NCBI GenBank assembly: GCA_011316305.1
Contig: SAUG01000156.1
Location: 1 to 64,000, forward strand
Length of the DNA: 64,000 nt
DNA from: Rusavskia elegans
Taxonomy: Eukaryota > Ascomycota > Lecanoromycetes > Teloschistales > Teloschistaceae
Direction: 5' to 3'
How positions within the stretch are numbered: position 1 is the first letter of the stretch; the number at the start of each line of letters is the position of its first letter. Shown here in pieces: positions 34,762-48,000 of the stretch. The notes under the pieces were generated by a model. That model worked only from the letters and a program-made list of their open reading frames with translations, was not told the origin of the DNA and searched no databases. Made by a program: the position numbers and the translations under genes.

Positions 34762-36914
34762 GATCCGTTTGCTATTAAAAATCGATTTAAATAGAAAAAA
34801 TATCGGCTTCTGCCTTGGTTTTAGATAGAGGCCGCTATAATAGTATCTTACTAGAATATAACTTATACGCTGTTAGAAAAAGTAGATATTTCTAGATTAT
34901 ATTAATAAAAGAAGGCGTAGGTTTTAGATAAGTAATTAAAAAACTGTATATATTTGTAAAAGAACGTTTTAGGACAGAGGGAAGAAGCTAGCTGCTTTTT
35001 ATTTATCTATCCCTATTAAAGCTAAAATAAAAAAAAATAGATAATCGAATACTGGCTTAAATACCAGATCGTATATAAAGTTAAGGTATAGTTATATACG
35101 AGATTAAAATACAGTCGTATATAAAATTAAAATATAAAAGAAAAAAAGAAGGCGTATTCGCTATTTTTTAAATAGTACGATAGATATATAGATTGTTATT
35201 ACGATCGTAAACCTTGCTATAAAATATATATAGATTAATACGGTTGGTTTATTAACGAATAATAAGCACTTATAGATAAAGGCGGAGATAACGACGGTCG
35301 GATATAGCCTGGTCTATTATTAATATAAATAAATAAAGCTTTAATTAATGTAATAAAGCCTTTATTCTATAAAATAATATACCGATACTTATAATAGTTT
35401 AATTGTCGAAATAAAAATAATAGTATTTAAATTTTATTAACTTTTCGATATTTTTCTTTATTCTATCTAACTCTTTAGCTGTTCGAAAACTCTAAACGAA
35501 TTAGCAGAGACTATTATATTACCTATAGTAACTACCTATCGAACGAGTACTTTATAGATCGGCTTATAGACTATAATATAGTCGGATTTAAAGCTGCCGG
35601 TCGGAATATTAATATAAAGACTACTTTAAAATCTTCTACGATTCGCTGATTTATTAGCCCTATATAAAGAAGCCTACGGTAACCGTTAGATTCGGGAAAT
35701 ACTAGAATCTAAAAAAAAAGTGGCTGTAAATAAAGCGCTAACCCTATAGAAATAGAATACTACGGCTAGCGAAGCGCTAAAATCCAGAACGAAAAGAAAG
35801 GCTAGTATTAATAATCTAGATAATAGGCCAAAAAAGAGACGCGATAGATAAATTATAATATCGTCGGACCAAGATAACAGTTTAATAAATAATAGAAAAT
35901 ACCGAGATAATAGTCTAGCAGATAATAGAAAATACGATTTAAATATAGATAAATATAATTTTACGGATAATTTAAATAATTCTACTAGAAAAACTATATC
36001 GAAGTTTATAGGTATAAAAATTAGTAGTCGTAAACTAGTAAAACTGAAAAGTACTAGGAAGATTATAGCGTTAAAATCTCGAGGAAGAAAATATTTATAG
36101 AGTAGGACGATAAACCAGCCGGCAATTATATATCGAAATTCCCTTTTAAACCCGCGTTTAGCAGATCTCGATAACCGTATACGTACTACGGAGACTATAT
36201 TAGCTAGACTAGTGAAAGCTATAATATAAACCCTGTAACTTCTAATCTATATTTCTATACTGGCTACGAGTAGTTGTCTAAACTAGACTATTACTGCTCG
36301 TTTAAAAACGATAAAATCCGAAAGCTAAAATCTTATAAAAGCGCGGGCAAGAGCTATACTAGTTAAAGCCTAGAAGGAATTGAAACGGGTCTATAAAAAA
36401 GTTTATAAAAACTTTAAAAATATCGTTCGGAGTTTCGACGAGAAGATTTAAAAAATAAGCTGCGCTACTTTTATATCTATAATTCTAGGATCCTAATTCC
36501 TTCTATTTTCTATTTCCTTTTATTAAATCTACAGCGGGACTGACTTGCTAATTTTTAGAATACTAGAAAATATTATTAATATAGTAGTAATTCGGAAGAT
36601 AATAGAATTAATAGAATATTAGAAGATATAGAAACTACGGCGTTAGTATAGTTAACGGGATCTATATAATATAGCTTGCTTGTATTTAAATAGCTCGATT
36701 ATAATATACTCGATAAAATCCAACTATTAGAAATAAATTTTTAATTATTCTATTTGACTTTAAATATAGCCGTATAATTTAACGTTTAATATTTTAATTT
36801 AGTATATTTATACGTTTTAGTAGACGTAAATAAATAGAATTTCTTTTATATTTTATTAGGCGTAGTAGATATAATATAAATATCTCTGGTAATAGTATAG
36901 TTGGTAGTATTCGT

Positions 36915-36965
36915 AAAGGTATTATAAAGGGCGTTATAAAAGGCGTTATAAAAGGCTTCGTAAAG
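36915..36965. repeat. short tandem repeat, 12-bp unit, 4 copies
   Basis: GG[TC]-type units of the form GGCGTTATAAAA start at 36918, 36930, 36942 and 36954, exactly 12 bp apart. On the plus strand they read as a repeated GVIK-like peptide. Confidence 0.7.
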
Positions 36966-39900
36966 GTACTAGTAATAATAGAAGGCGACGTAAAATAAAC
37001 CGTAAAAAGCGTTTAAAATATATTTTCTATAGGTATACTAAAGAAAAGATCTTCTAATTTAATATTCTATCGGAAGCCGTAGATAGAGATAGAGGCCGTA
37101 AATAGAAATAGATCTATTTAAGCTGCTAAAGATACCGATTAAAATATAAAAGATACGGAATATTAATAGATCCGGATTAATCTCTTCTAGTATAATTTTA
37201 AATTGTAGATAGAAGCCCCTTTAAATAACGTTTACGATTATAACTCGATAGGCGCTTACCGCGCTAAGCGCGATAGTTAGTTAAAAAAGCTTCTATAAGC
37301 TCGACAGGTAGTTATATCTACGGATTAATTAAAAAACTCTTTTATATTTTAAATGAAATTAATAGAATTTAATTAGTATAGATTTTTTATATCTATATTA
37401 TTTAAACACTGCTTGCCTATTCGTATTTTCCTTTATACTCTGCGAAGATTTATAACCGGCCTAATATAAAGATATACGTAAGTTTAGAAAAATATTAAAA
37501 TCTATCGGAATTTTATAATATAACCGCGGTATAATCGGCAGTCTATTCTATAGATAAATACTATTAACTTTGTCTTAGATTATATTTATTGAAACCCGCC
37601 GAATAAGCTACGCGATTAAATGCCTTTTTACTTTTTAGGTAGCAATCTTCCAGAGGAGTCTGCCGTTTCTTTTATCTAAACTAGACCGATAAATATTAGA
37701 TACTGCTGTCTTTTTTAGTAGATTTAGATTATATCTTTTTAGATCGTTTTCCCCTATTACTCTATCGTTTTACGCGCGAAGAAGCTTTTTTCGAAAAGAG
37801 CCTTATATAATTATTACAGCTAATACGATATCTAGAAAAAGCTAATACTACGCTATCTATAGAAAAGACCCTATTAAAAAGCAGAAATCTAGTACCTTAT
37901 TCGTATATATATCAGAAGTTACTATAGATAGTTAAGATATTTTTATAGACGACGGCGAAAACCCGTAGGATCTTAACGTAGGCAGCGTAGCTAGCGAGGG
38001 CAATTAAACTAATAACTAATACGAAAGTAATTATATAACGGCTTCGACTATTAATAACTCTAGTATAGAAATATCCGGCCTTTAAATCCAGGACGATATA
38101 CTAAATAGTAGGGGAAGAGAAAGTTTAACGCCCGATAAAAAACGTAAATTAGATAACAATAATCTAGCCTTAGACGTAGCGAATAAATATATTCGAAAAG
38201 AAGAGGCTGCGGATCTTTATTGCGTTCTATACGCTATATATTATAATATCTTTCTATATATATTTCTAAAGTAGCTATTATATCTATATTAATCTTTTTT
38301 CTAGCGATCTAAAATATAGTAAATTACGGGGTCTAAATATACCGTATTTCCGTTATTTCGGTATAGATAAATAGTATAAATACGTCGAGGTCGATATACG
38401 TCGAAATAATTTTATTAGTAATCGGCGACTATATTAATATCCTATTTTAAGCGCGCTATCGATCCTAACTCCGCCGTATCTAAAACGCCGCGAAGGCCTA
38501 TTATTTTAATCCGAACCAGATTACCGAAGAGGCTTTTAATAACGCCTAAAGCAGATTTATTAAAATAATTAAATCGACTCGTTAGTAGTAGTCTACTATT
38601 TCTAAAGCTACGTCTAATAACGAAAATATAATTAAAAATCTATTCGTTCGATTAGTTTTTAAAAAAAATACCTATACGACTAATAATCTAGCTAGCCTTT
38701 ATAATCTACTACTATTACGCAACGCTTTTAATATCTAGAATATAAAGAAATTACCGTCGATCGCTAGCTTAGACTATATTAAGGCTATTTATTTAGAGAT
38801 CGTTATTATATATCTCGTAGATAAGATTATAGAAAAGGCCTGCAGCTACTATAGTAAAGGTAAAGGGTTCTTCCGTAAATATATTATAGTACTAGATAAA
38901 AGGAAGTTAACTTTTTTCGACGGGCTTTATATTAATTATACTATTATAGATAATTTTTGTTATTCGTTAGCGGAGTTTTAGAATAAAGTTTATAGATTAT
39001 ATATATTCCGGTAGATAGTTACTAGCGTATTAAAGCTACTTGAAATACTATAAATAGGTATTACTATATTTTCGTACGTCTGTTTTTATATTTTATACTA
39101 CTATAGATCCGTTTATATTTTCTAACGCTGTATAAAATAATTTATATCTATTTTTATATACTTGCCAATTTAATACGCTATAGTCTGTTTAAAAATATCT
39201 CTAATACCTGCGGTTTACTTTAAACGTAGTCTAATATTTTAAATTAGGTATACTAAAGGTTGTATCGATATAAAAAAAAAATCTGTCGTCGGTCGTTATT
39301 ATCTAATAGATTCTATTATAATTAACTGTATATTTTTATTTATTATAACAACTCTTTTCTATCTATTCTATTTACCTGATTTATATTTAGCTCGATTACA
39401 GTCTCTTCTAATACCAGTAATTACGCGATTAAATCCGAAATTCGAAGTTTAAAACTTTATTATTTTATTTTTATCTTCTTCGGACTTACCGTTTAGGACG
39501 GGATATAGATCTAAAGGCGGAATATCGGGGGTATCCGCGGCTATTAAGCCAGCTACTATAACTATAGGTTAGCTATAATCTATAATATTTTCTTTCGGAT
39601 TCCGGTTATATACGTTTTAATATCTTTAATACTAGGCGCTATAAATCTTTTAGATCCGCCTCTTTACTAGATTCGGGCTCGATACCTTGATCTATTAAAA
39701 GTAGTTACTCTATCTAGCGTAGCTGCCTGTTAACTAATATAGCCGCTTCGGTAGAAAAGTAGCTCTTATAGCGAAATCGAAGGGAAAGACGGCTGTTTTA
39801 ATCGAGTTATCGTAAAATAATAATTAAATACTTTATCCCGGTAGAGGCGTCCCTATTATAAAAACGCTCTAATATCGTATAACTGGATATTATAATCTAT

Positions 39901-41024
39901 TAACTGTCTACCGAACCGAAAGAACTAATATATAAATATCTACTTCTTATATATAGATAAACGAAATTACTAAGTAACTATTTTAAATAGGCTAAAAATT
40001 TTATTACGGCTGACGAATCTGTAAAATTGATTTAGAAATTGCTCGTCTTTAACGAGCGCTTTAGAAAATTAATTACTCTGAAGCGATAGTATAAAGTCGC
40101 GGACTATTTTTTATATCGCGGTAATTTCCGTTAAATTTTCGAGGTTATAAGTTTAAGCGAGGCGAGTTTTAAATTCGCTAATTTTCTAGGCTGCTATATT
40201 TAAACCCCCGACGGTCGAAAAATTAAATAAAATTAATTAAAAAAATAACTATCTCTATTTCTTATAATTAATTTAAATACGTTATACCTTTCGCTTTTAC
40301 TATAGATTTCGGATAAAGTATACGGGTTATATTTAATAATAATTTAGTCCCGACCTATAGAGGATATCGCCTTATATTACTATACTGTATCTCGTTCGAA
40401 GAGAAAAGATATTAATCTAAAAGATATATTATCTTAATATCGTCTTCGAGTAATATTTTAAAGGTTATAGACTTTAAAATATAAATCGATACTTATTTTC
40501 GTTTAGCCCGGGATATCGTCTTATACTATAATTTATTCGAAAAGAAAAACCTATATTTTAAACGATACGTCAGTTTAGTAACCGTCTATAAATAAAACGT
40601 TAGAAATTATAGGCTTTAGAGATAATATATAAACTGTAGATCGATAGTAGAGTTTGGATTATCCGAAATCCTGTTTTATATCGCTGTACTGCTACTAAAA
40701 TAGAACGAGTATATATTAAAATAATATAGACGGGCTAGATTTCCTATCTATATATATATGGAAAACCAGTATTTAATATTTCTATACGGTATCTTTTTCT
40801 ATTAATCCTGTAACGGTAAAAGTACTAGCGTTCTACTCGATAAATATTACTAAAACCTTTCTATCTAAAATATTAGTTTGATCTAAACGTTTATTTAGCG
40901 GTATATATAAAATAATCGCTTGGAGTAATCTTCTAGCTATACGACGACGATTCTACGTTTAAAGATAATAATCGTAGTATTATATTAATATAAAGTTCGT
41001 TTATTCTATATATCGGCTTTCTAT

Positions 41025-41029
41025 TATAG
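41025..41029. repeat. target-site duplication TATAG (left copy)
   Basis: The five bases immediately before the left LTR match the five immediately after the right LTR (45000-45004). This fits 5-bp integrase duplication by a Ty3/gypsy element. Confidence 0.8.
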
Positions 41030-41439
41030 TATTACGTCCACGATTCCACAGAGGTTCTATAGAAGGATTGGTCAAGCAAGCGAGCCTAATTATCTATAGC
41101 CGCCTATAGCCGATATAGCCGCTTTTCTAGATAGGATTTTTAGTAGACGGCTACCCGTCGGCTCTTACGGCTACTCTTACTATATATATCGCCCGTTACT
41201 CCTATAGATAGTTTCTTTCGTTAGTCGTTAATATAATTATTAAATATATTTCTATTATTTTCTTTTTAATTACCTCGTAATAAAGATACCTTATAATATC
41301 GTAACTATACCTCTACAGGTATATAGGATTAGTTATAATAATTTATACTAGAATTCCCTTACTATTTAGTAGCTTAGATTACGTCTACGGCTATAGCTAG
41401 GCTTAAACGTAATACCCTCTAATATATAGGAATATTATA
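41030..41439 (+). repeat. 5' LTR of the chromovirus (410 bp)
   Basis: Starts TATTACGTCC and ends ACGTTATA. The ends are near-inverted and consistent with original TG...CA termini altered by RIP. It aligns over its whole length to 44590-44999. The first 64 positions differ at 18 sites, all transitions. Unlike the 3' copy, its first part keeps several CpA steps. Confidence 0.88.
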
Positions 41440-44400
41440 CTTTAACGACTCCGGAAAATAGATAAAAATCGGATTTTTATCTAACTAATATTATTTAGAC
41501 GACCTATAGAAACTTTAGTCGATTTAGAAACTATTTAGAATATTATATTAGAAGAATATATAAAAAGGTTTAGTATCCCTTTAATTAGAAAAACGGAACC
41601 TTATTTTATAGGAACTATTAATAAAATAGGATATATTAGAATTAAGTATTAGACTAAACTTCTATAGATATAAAATAATAGATATAAAAAAAGGATTATT
41701 TTCAATATTATAAAAATATAAAAGGATATCTATCTAGGTATTCTATAATTTATATTATAGAATCTAGAAATCGTTTAGAAAACGATATAGGTAAAAATAG
41801 AAAACTATCTTTTTAGTATATCTAAAAAGATAGCCGAGATATAAAAGATATATAAAACCTTTATTCGGAAATAGTAGATTAAAAGGGAATTAGCTACTAT
41901 AGATAAAATTCTATAACTTTTTAAAAAATTCCAGGACGTATTAAAGGAACCGGAAGGAAGGTTACCTATACTACCTTATATCTAGAAAAACTACGAAATT
42001 ATTATAATAGAGCTAGAAAAGCTAAAAACTAGGCTAATCTATAGATTAAATAATAAATAATCGAAAGTATTAAGATAATATATTAATTATAATTTTAAAA
42101 GAAAATATATACGATACTTTAAATTAAAGATAGAATAACTAGTTATATTTATCCTAAAAAAAAATAGTAATCTTTAATTCTATATCAATTTTAGAAAACT
42201 TAATATAGTAATATAGAAGGATAAATACCCGCTTCCGCTTTTTATAGATTTAAAAAATAAGATCGGAAGAGCCAGGTTTTTTATAAAACTTAATTTATAG
42301 AATACGTTTAATCTACTATAGATTAAATTTAAAGACGAATAGAAAACTACCTTTAGAACTAAATACGGACTCTTTAAATACTTAGTTATACCTTTTAGGT
42401 TAACGAATATACCGGCGACCCTATAACGCGTAGTTAATAAGGTATTATATAACTATCTTAATATCTTCGTTATAGTCTATATAGATAATATACTAATCTT
42501 TTTAGAAATAAAAAAAGAATATATATAATATATTTACTAAATATTATAAAAGTTTAGAGAATATAACCTTAGAATTAAAGAGGAAAAATCGGAGTTCTAT
42601 AAATAAAAGGTTATATTTCTCGGATACGTAATAAAACTAGGAAGTATTATTATAGAAGTAAATAAATTATAGATAATACGAGAATAGCTAATACTAAAAA
42701 ATAAAAAAGATATTTAAAGTTTTTTAGAATTTATAGGGTTCTACTAGAATATAATAGGAGGTTATATAAAGAAGACTATTCTATTTACCGATTTACTTCG
42801 AAATAATATACCGTTCTAATAGATACGTACCTAAAATAAAGTATTTAAAAAACTTAAATAGAATTTCGTATCTAAAGAAACTTTAGTAATTTTCGATTTA
42901 AAAAAATAGATTATCTTCTATATAGATATTTCGGACCGGATAATAAAGTTATATATTTTCTAGAACGGAAAACTATTTAGATACTATTTAAAGAAATTAA
43001 TTCTAGTAGAAGTTAATTATATAATAACGGATAAAGAAATACTAGTAATTATAGTAAACTTTATATACTAGAAAATTTATATAAGCGGAACTAATTATAA
43101 GGTAGTAGTATATATAGACTATAAGAATCTACTATTACTATTAGTAGATAAAAAACTAAACTAACGATAAATAAAATAGATAGAAGAAATAACCTACTAT
43201 AATTTCGAAATTAGATATATTAAAGGTACTAATAATATAATTATAGATATATTAAACCGAAGAACAGATTATAAAACTACTAAAAAGATATCTAGGCCTT
43301 TATTAAAAAAAGTCGGAGATATCTTTAAAAGAGTAAAAGCTTTAAAAGAAATTAACGATATAATTAGATAAGCGTACAATCTAAAAACGGCTGGATATTA
43401 GAATATTATAAAAATATTAAAAAGAATTTAAAAAAAAACCAATATACTAGTATTTAAAAAATATATAGAGAAATTTATCCGGAACTGCCTAGATTATATA
43501 ATAGTAAAGAAAAGCCGCTAGAGATTAGTAGAAAAATATCAGCCGATATAAACGCCAGATATACCCTACTAATAGATTATATTAGACTTTATTACGGGAT
43601 TACTAGAATCAGTCGATCTATATATATAAATTTCGTACGATATAATAGTAATAATTATTAATAGATTTACGAAGCACGTAAGGTTTGTATTATATAAAAT
43701 AACTATAACAGCAAAACAGTTAGCTTTTTTACTACTATAAATAGTATTCTATAAAAATAGAATTTTAGAAAAAATTATTTTAAATAGAGATAAGTTATTT
43801 ATTTTAAACTTTATAAAAGGTTTAATATAAATAGTAGGCGCGGAATAAATAATATTAATATCGTTCTACCTATAGACTGATAGATAAACGGAAAGAATAA
43901 ATCAGATATTAGAAATATACCTAAGAATCTATTATTTAAACGAAGGAAAAAATTAGATTTAATTCCTTCCGATAGTTTAAATAGCAATTAACTTATTATA
44001 TAATAAAGATATACGAATAACGCCTAATAAACTACTCTATAGTAAAAGTATTCGAAAAGAAGTTTATTTAGATATAAAAAACCTAGCGGTATAATCTTTT
44101 ATTAATAGGATAAAAAATAACTGGAATAAAATAAAGATAAGGATTTAAATAGCGAAAGAAAAAGTTAAACAGAAACTAGATAAAATAAGAAAAAACTATA
44201 ATATTAATAAAGGAAATAAAGTTTTACTTTTAATAAAAAATTTAATAGACAGGAAATTTAATAAACTATATATAGGAGCTTTTAAAGTTTAGTATATATA
44301 AGGAACGACAGTATATCTAAAACTCCTAATAATAGGAATTTTCCCTAAATTCTATATTAGACTATTAAAGAAAGTACCTAATCGTATCCCGTTAGCGAAA

Positions 44401-44589
44401 TATTAGTACTATTAAAAACGAGAAAAATATAAAGTTAAAAAGATTTTAGACGAAAAAAAAAAAACTAACGAATTTCTAGTAAAATAGAAAGGGTTCCCCG
44501 ATAAAGAAAATACCTAGGAACCTAGGAAGTACTTTAAATACGCCTAAAAAGCTTTAAAAAACTTTAGAAAAACAATATAGGAGGGGCCG
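41440..44589 (+). pseudogene. decayed chromovirus pol: RT, RNase H, integrase, chromodomain
   Basis: Frames broken by stops still read as gypsy pol. RT (about 42,060-42,520) shows FRKLN, YPLPL, KYGLFKYLVIPFRLTNIPAT and the active-site relic YIDN in place of YxDD. RNase H (about 42,900-43,270) shows DKEILVI, YIDYKNLL and RYIKGTNNIIIDIL. Integrase (about 43,440-44,100) shows DFITGLLESVDLY and INRFTKHVRFV. The chromodomain (about 44,390-44,570) shows KVKKILDEKKKTNEFLVK and KGFPDKENT. Many stops fall where Trp or Gln codons are conserved in the family, as RIP predicts. The 41,440-42,050 stretch has no recognisable gag or zinc knuckle. Confidence 0.88.
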
Positions 44590-44999
44590 TATTATATCTA
44601 TAACTCTATAGAAGTTCTATAAAGAAATTAGTCAAATAAGTAAATCTAATTATCTATAGCCGCCTATAGCCGATATAGCCGCCTCTCTAGATAGAACTTT
44701 TAGTAGACAGCTACCCGTCGGCCTTTACGGCTATTTTTATTATATATATCGCCTATTACTTCTATAGATAGTTTCTTTTATTAGTTATTAATATAATTAT
44801 TAAATACGTCTCTACTATTCTCTTTTTAATTACCTCGTAATAAAGATACCTCGTAATATCGTAACTATACCTCTGCGGGTATATAGAATTAGTTATAATA
44901 ACCTACGCTAGGACTCCCTTACTATTTAGTAGTTCGGACTACGTCTACGGCTGTAGCTAGACTCGAGTATAACGCCTTCTGATATACAGGGACGTTATA
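44590..44999 (+). repeat. 3' LTR of the chromovirus (410 bp)
   Basis: Partner of the 41030-41439 LTR and of identical length. It begins TATTATATCTATAACTC just after the polypurine tract and ends GACGTTATA. Confidence 0.88.
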
Positions 45000-45004
45000 T
45001 ATAG
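45000..45004. repeat. target-site duplication TATAG (right copy)
   Basis: Identical to 41025-41029. Removing the element and one copy rejoins CTATTATAG to ATATAAGAATCC in the older host sequence. Confidence 0.8.
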
Positions 45005-48000
45005 ATATAAGAATCCGTCCTTTTGAAAAACCGGAAAGCTGACCGCTTTATTCTATAGTTATTATTAGTATCGCTTCTGTCGAATAATTAGTTATAAACG
45101 GTAATCGGGGTCTAGATTATTGTTTATTAACGCGGGTACTAGATAGCGAGAGTTTCTATTAAAGTATTAGAAATAACGGTAGTTTTAAATTTTTTAGTAA
45201 TATTATTTTAAATAGACCTGTAGATACGCCTATAATAGAAAGATATCTAATAGCTATAACTTTAACCGAAGTTTATTATAAATATAGGATAGGTAAGATA
45301 TATAACTATATCACTTTTGGAATTCCGTATATTAAATAGAGCTTGATTTATATAGGTCCTATATTTCTTTATACTATTAATACCGGTAAAATAGATATCG
45401 TTAAAATCCGCTAGAGTAATTTAAAACGCCTGTTTTTAAATTTATAGACGATTACCGGCACTTATATATATTCTATATATATAGAAGCCGATCGATAAAC
45501 GAATATAGAAATTTTGGAAAGGAAAAGGTACGTTTAAAATTATAGACGATATTTCTCTATTTAATAAGTAATTGCTAAATAATATTAGATATAGATTATT
45601 TAATTAGTCTAAACGCCCGTGCCGGCTCTATTATACGTAAGGATAATATAATACCGTTAGATTTTATTTTTTCTTTTAAGAATCTAGTAAGCCGTTATCA
45701 GCCTTTTTATAAAAAGTTTTCTTACGAATAAACAGGATTCTATAATATTAAACGGTTTTAGAAAGAAAAATAGTAGATATAAAGCTATACTTGCTATTTT
45801 ATCTAAAGCGTACTTTAGATAATATAGCGATTTCCGTCCGTAGAATTAATAGACTAACGAGACGCTAAATAACTGGTATAAAATCGAAAAAGAATTACTC
45901 GAAAGTTATTATTATACTTCTGCCGAGCAAGTTATTAGCGGTATATAGAATATATTTTTTTGAATATAGAATTAGATCGCTAGTTCGGCTGGATAGTATT
46001 ATCGACTCTGTAGTAGATTAATAGAAAGTTAATCTTGAGTGGAAAGCTAAATAAATTCTACGATCCGAAATAGTTTATAATACTATCCGGCTAGTAGTAC
46101 TAAACAGACGTAGTATATTCCCGACTTCCGGGTATAACGGCGTTTTATATTCGGGTAGTTTTCGTAATAATAAAGGTATTAGATAGTATATATTAAGTTC
46201 GAATAGATTTTATAATAATATATTCTTTTCCGATTAGTCCGTTTATCTATCTATTATATAGAACGTTCGATCGAATAATAGTAAATATATAATTGCCCGT
46301 ACCTATTATATACTCGCCTTTAATTGCTATAGATATTTTAATTCGAAACCGTAACTTAGATAAAAGATTACGGAATTACGAGTAACTAGCGTTAGCGATC
46401 TATACGCTATCGGATAAAATCTGGAATATTATCTACTTTTAATAAATATAGATTCCATTATATATAAAAAACCTTCGAAGTAATATCTTGCTCTTCCTAG
46501 TTATTTCTATAGTTCTTTTGGCTGGTAATAATAGGTAATATCCTGCTTGCTTTAAGTTCTATAAAAATGTCTCGGGTTTTAATAGAAGTTAAATCTAGCT
46601 ATAACGAAGCGACCAGAACCTAAGTCGCAGCTTTAGCCGAAGCTATTACCTACGATACTATAGCGGCAAGTATAAAGTACTTTATAAAAGATTTTGAAAG
46701 TAGCTAAATCGATTACGTTCTTTTTTTAGAAAATATTATATTCGAAGGGTCTTTACTATTAAACCGAGTCTTCGCCTTCTTTAGTTTTAATACGGATTTA
46801 CTTAAAGTTATATCTGGAGATTATAAAGATATCGGACCTCGTAGTATAGAAGGTAGTAATCTAGGATAGGATTTTAATTTTACCTCCGTTTAATAGGAAT
46901 ATACGTAGTTCGCGATTATTAGTTCGGTCTTTAAATATAATATAGTTATTATCTTTTCTCTATATTATATCTACCGAAAATCTAATATCCTAAAGTTTTT
47001 ATATAAAATTACTGGTTTCCGCTGCTTTTAGATTTTATATTAGTTTCCCGTCTTTTCTTTCGAATAGATTCCTTTTATAGTCTCTTTAATACGCCTAGAC
47101 GAAGTACTAGGAAATATTCGCTAATACGCGCGAAGAGAAATACCGACGTAGTACGTACCTATCCTTGCTAATATTCTATAACGGAAATACCTAATTCTAT
47201 TCGCCAGCTTTAATTTATATATAACCGCCAAGTTTATAGATATATCTATATCCTAAATATTTCCTATACAGATATTAATATCTCGGCTAGATATATAGAA
47301 GAAGGCTTTAGCGCCTATACGGTTTTTCTAGTAAGTATTCTACGATTATTCGAATAATTTCGACGTTAAATTTTATAGTATCTTCCCGATATTTAGGGAT
47401 TTTAAAATTAAGAATTATAAAGATTCTATAGAGCTATTTATAGAATTTAAATCTTTAAAATACTGTCTTATATATAACGGTAATAATCGAATATCTTCGA
47501 TATAGTATTTCTCTATATATTTTATAGGACCGGATACGCGATAGATATTTTTCTAGTTAGCGTAATAGAACTTTCTTTTAATATATAGGCCCGAAGGAAA
47601 GAATAGAGCAGAAGAGGTTTTCCTTTTATTTAAAGATAATATCCCGGCTGACTGGTAGAATAATCGCTTAGATAGATAGCTTCGCTGGCTAACTAAACGT
47701 CTGGATATAGTTAGAAATAGTCGAATCAATTTAGAATCGCCGGAGCAAGCTGTTCGCCAGTTTAAAACTATCCTACGGAAAATTTAGTAAGTTTATAGAA
47801 CTTTGAAAGTAAAGGTTAATATAGCTATATCCGGAACGTTTTACGAAATCCGTCTCGCGGATAGTATCGATAATAATAGCGATAAAGACTATAACGACCT
47901 ATAGTACGAGTTTAAACACGAGGAAGATCGTTAGATTTTATTCGACCTCTAGAAAAGCTTGGATTCCTATAATATTATAATACGACTCCCGACTAACAAA

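Larger units (their letters stand above)
41030..44999 (+). mobile_element. RIP-mutated Ty3/gypsy chromovirus, complete ends, gag not recognised
   Basis: The element is bounded by two 410-bp LTRs (41030-41439 and 44590-44999) and a TATAG target duplication. Internal sequence is 3,150 bp, short for this superfamily. A polypurine tract (AGGAGGGGCC) directly precedes the right LTR. The pol order RT, RNase H, integrase, chromodomain defines a chromovirus. Many in-frame stops and transition-type decay show it is dead. No zinc-knuckle gag is visible between the left LTR and RT, so it is either internally deleted or its gag is too decayed to see. It is inserted inside older AT-rich relic sequence. 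Confidence 0.9.
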
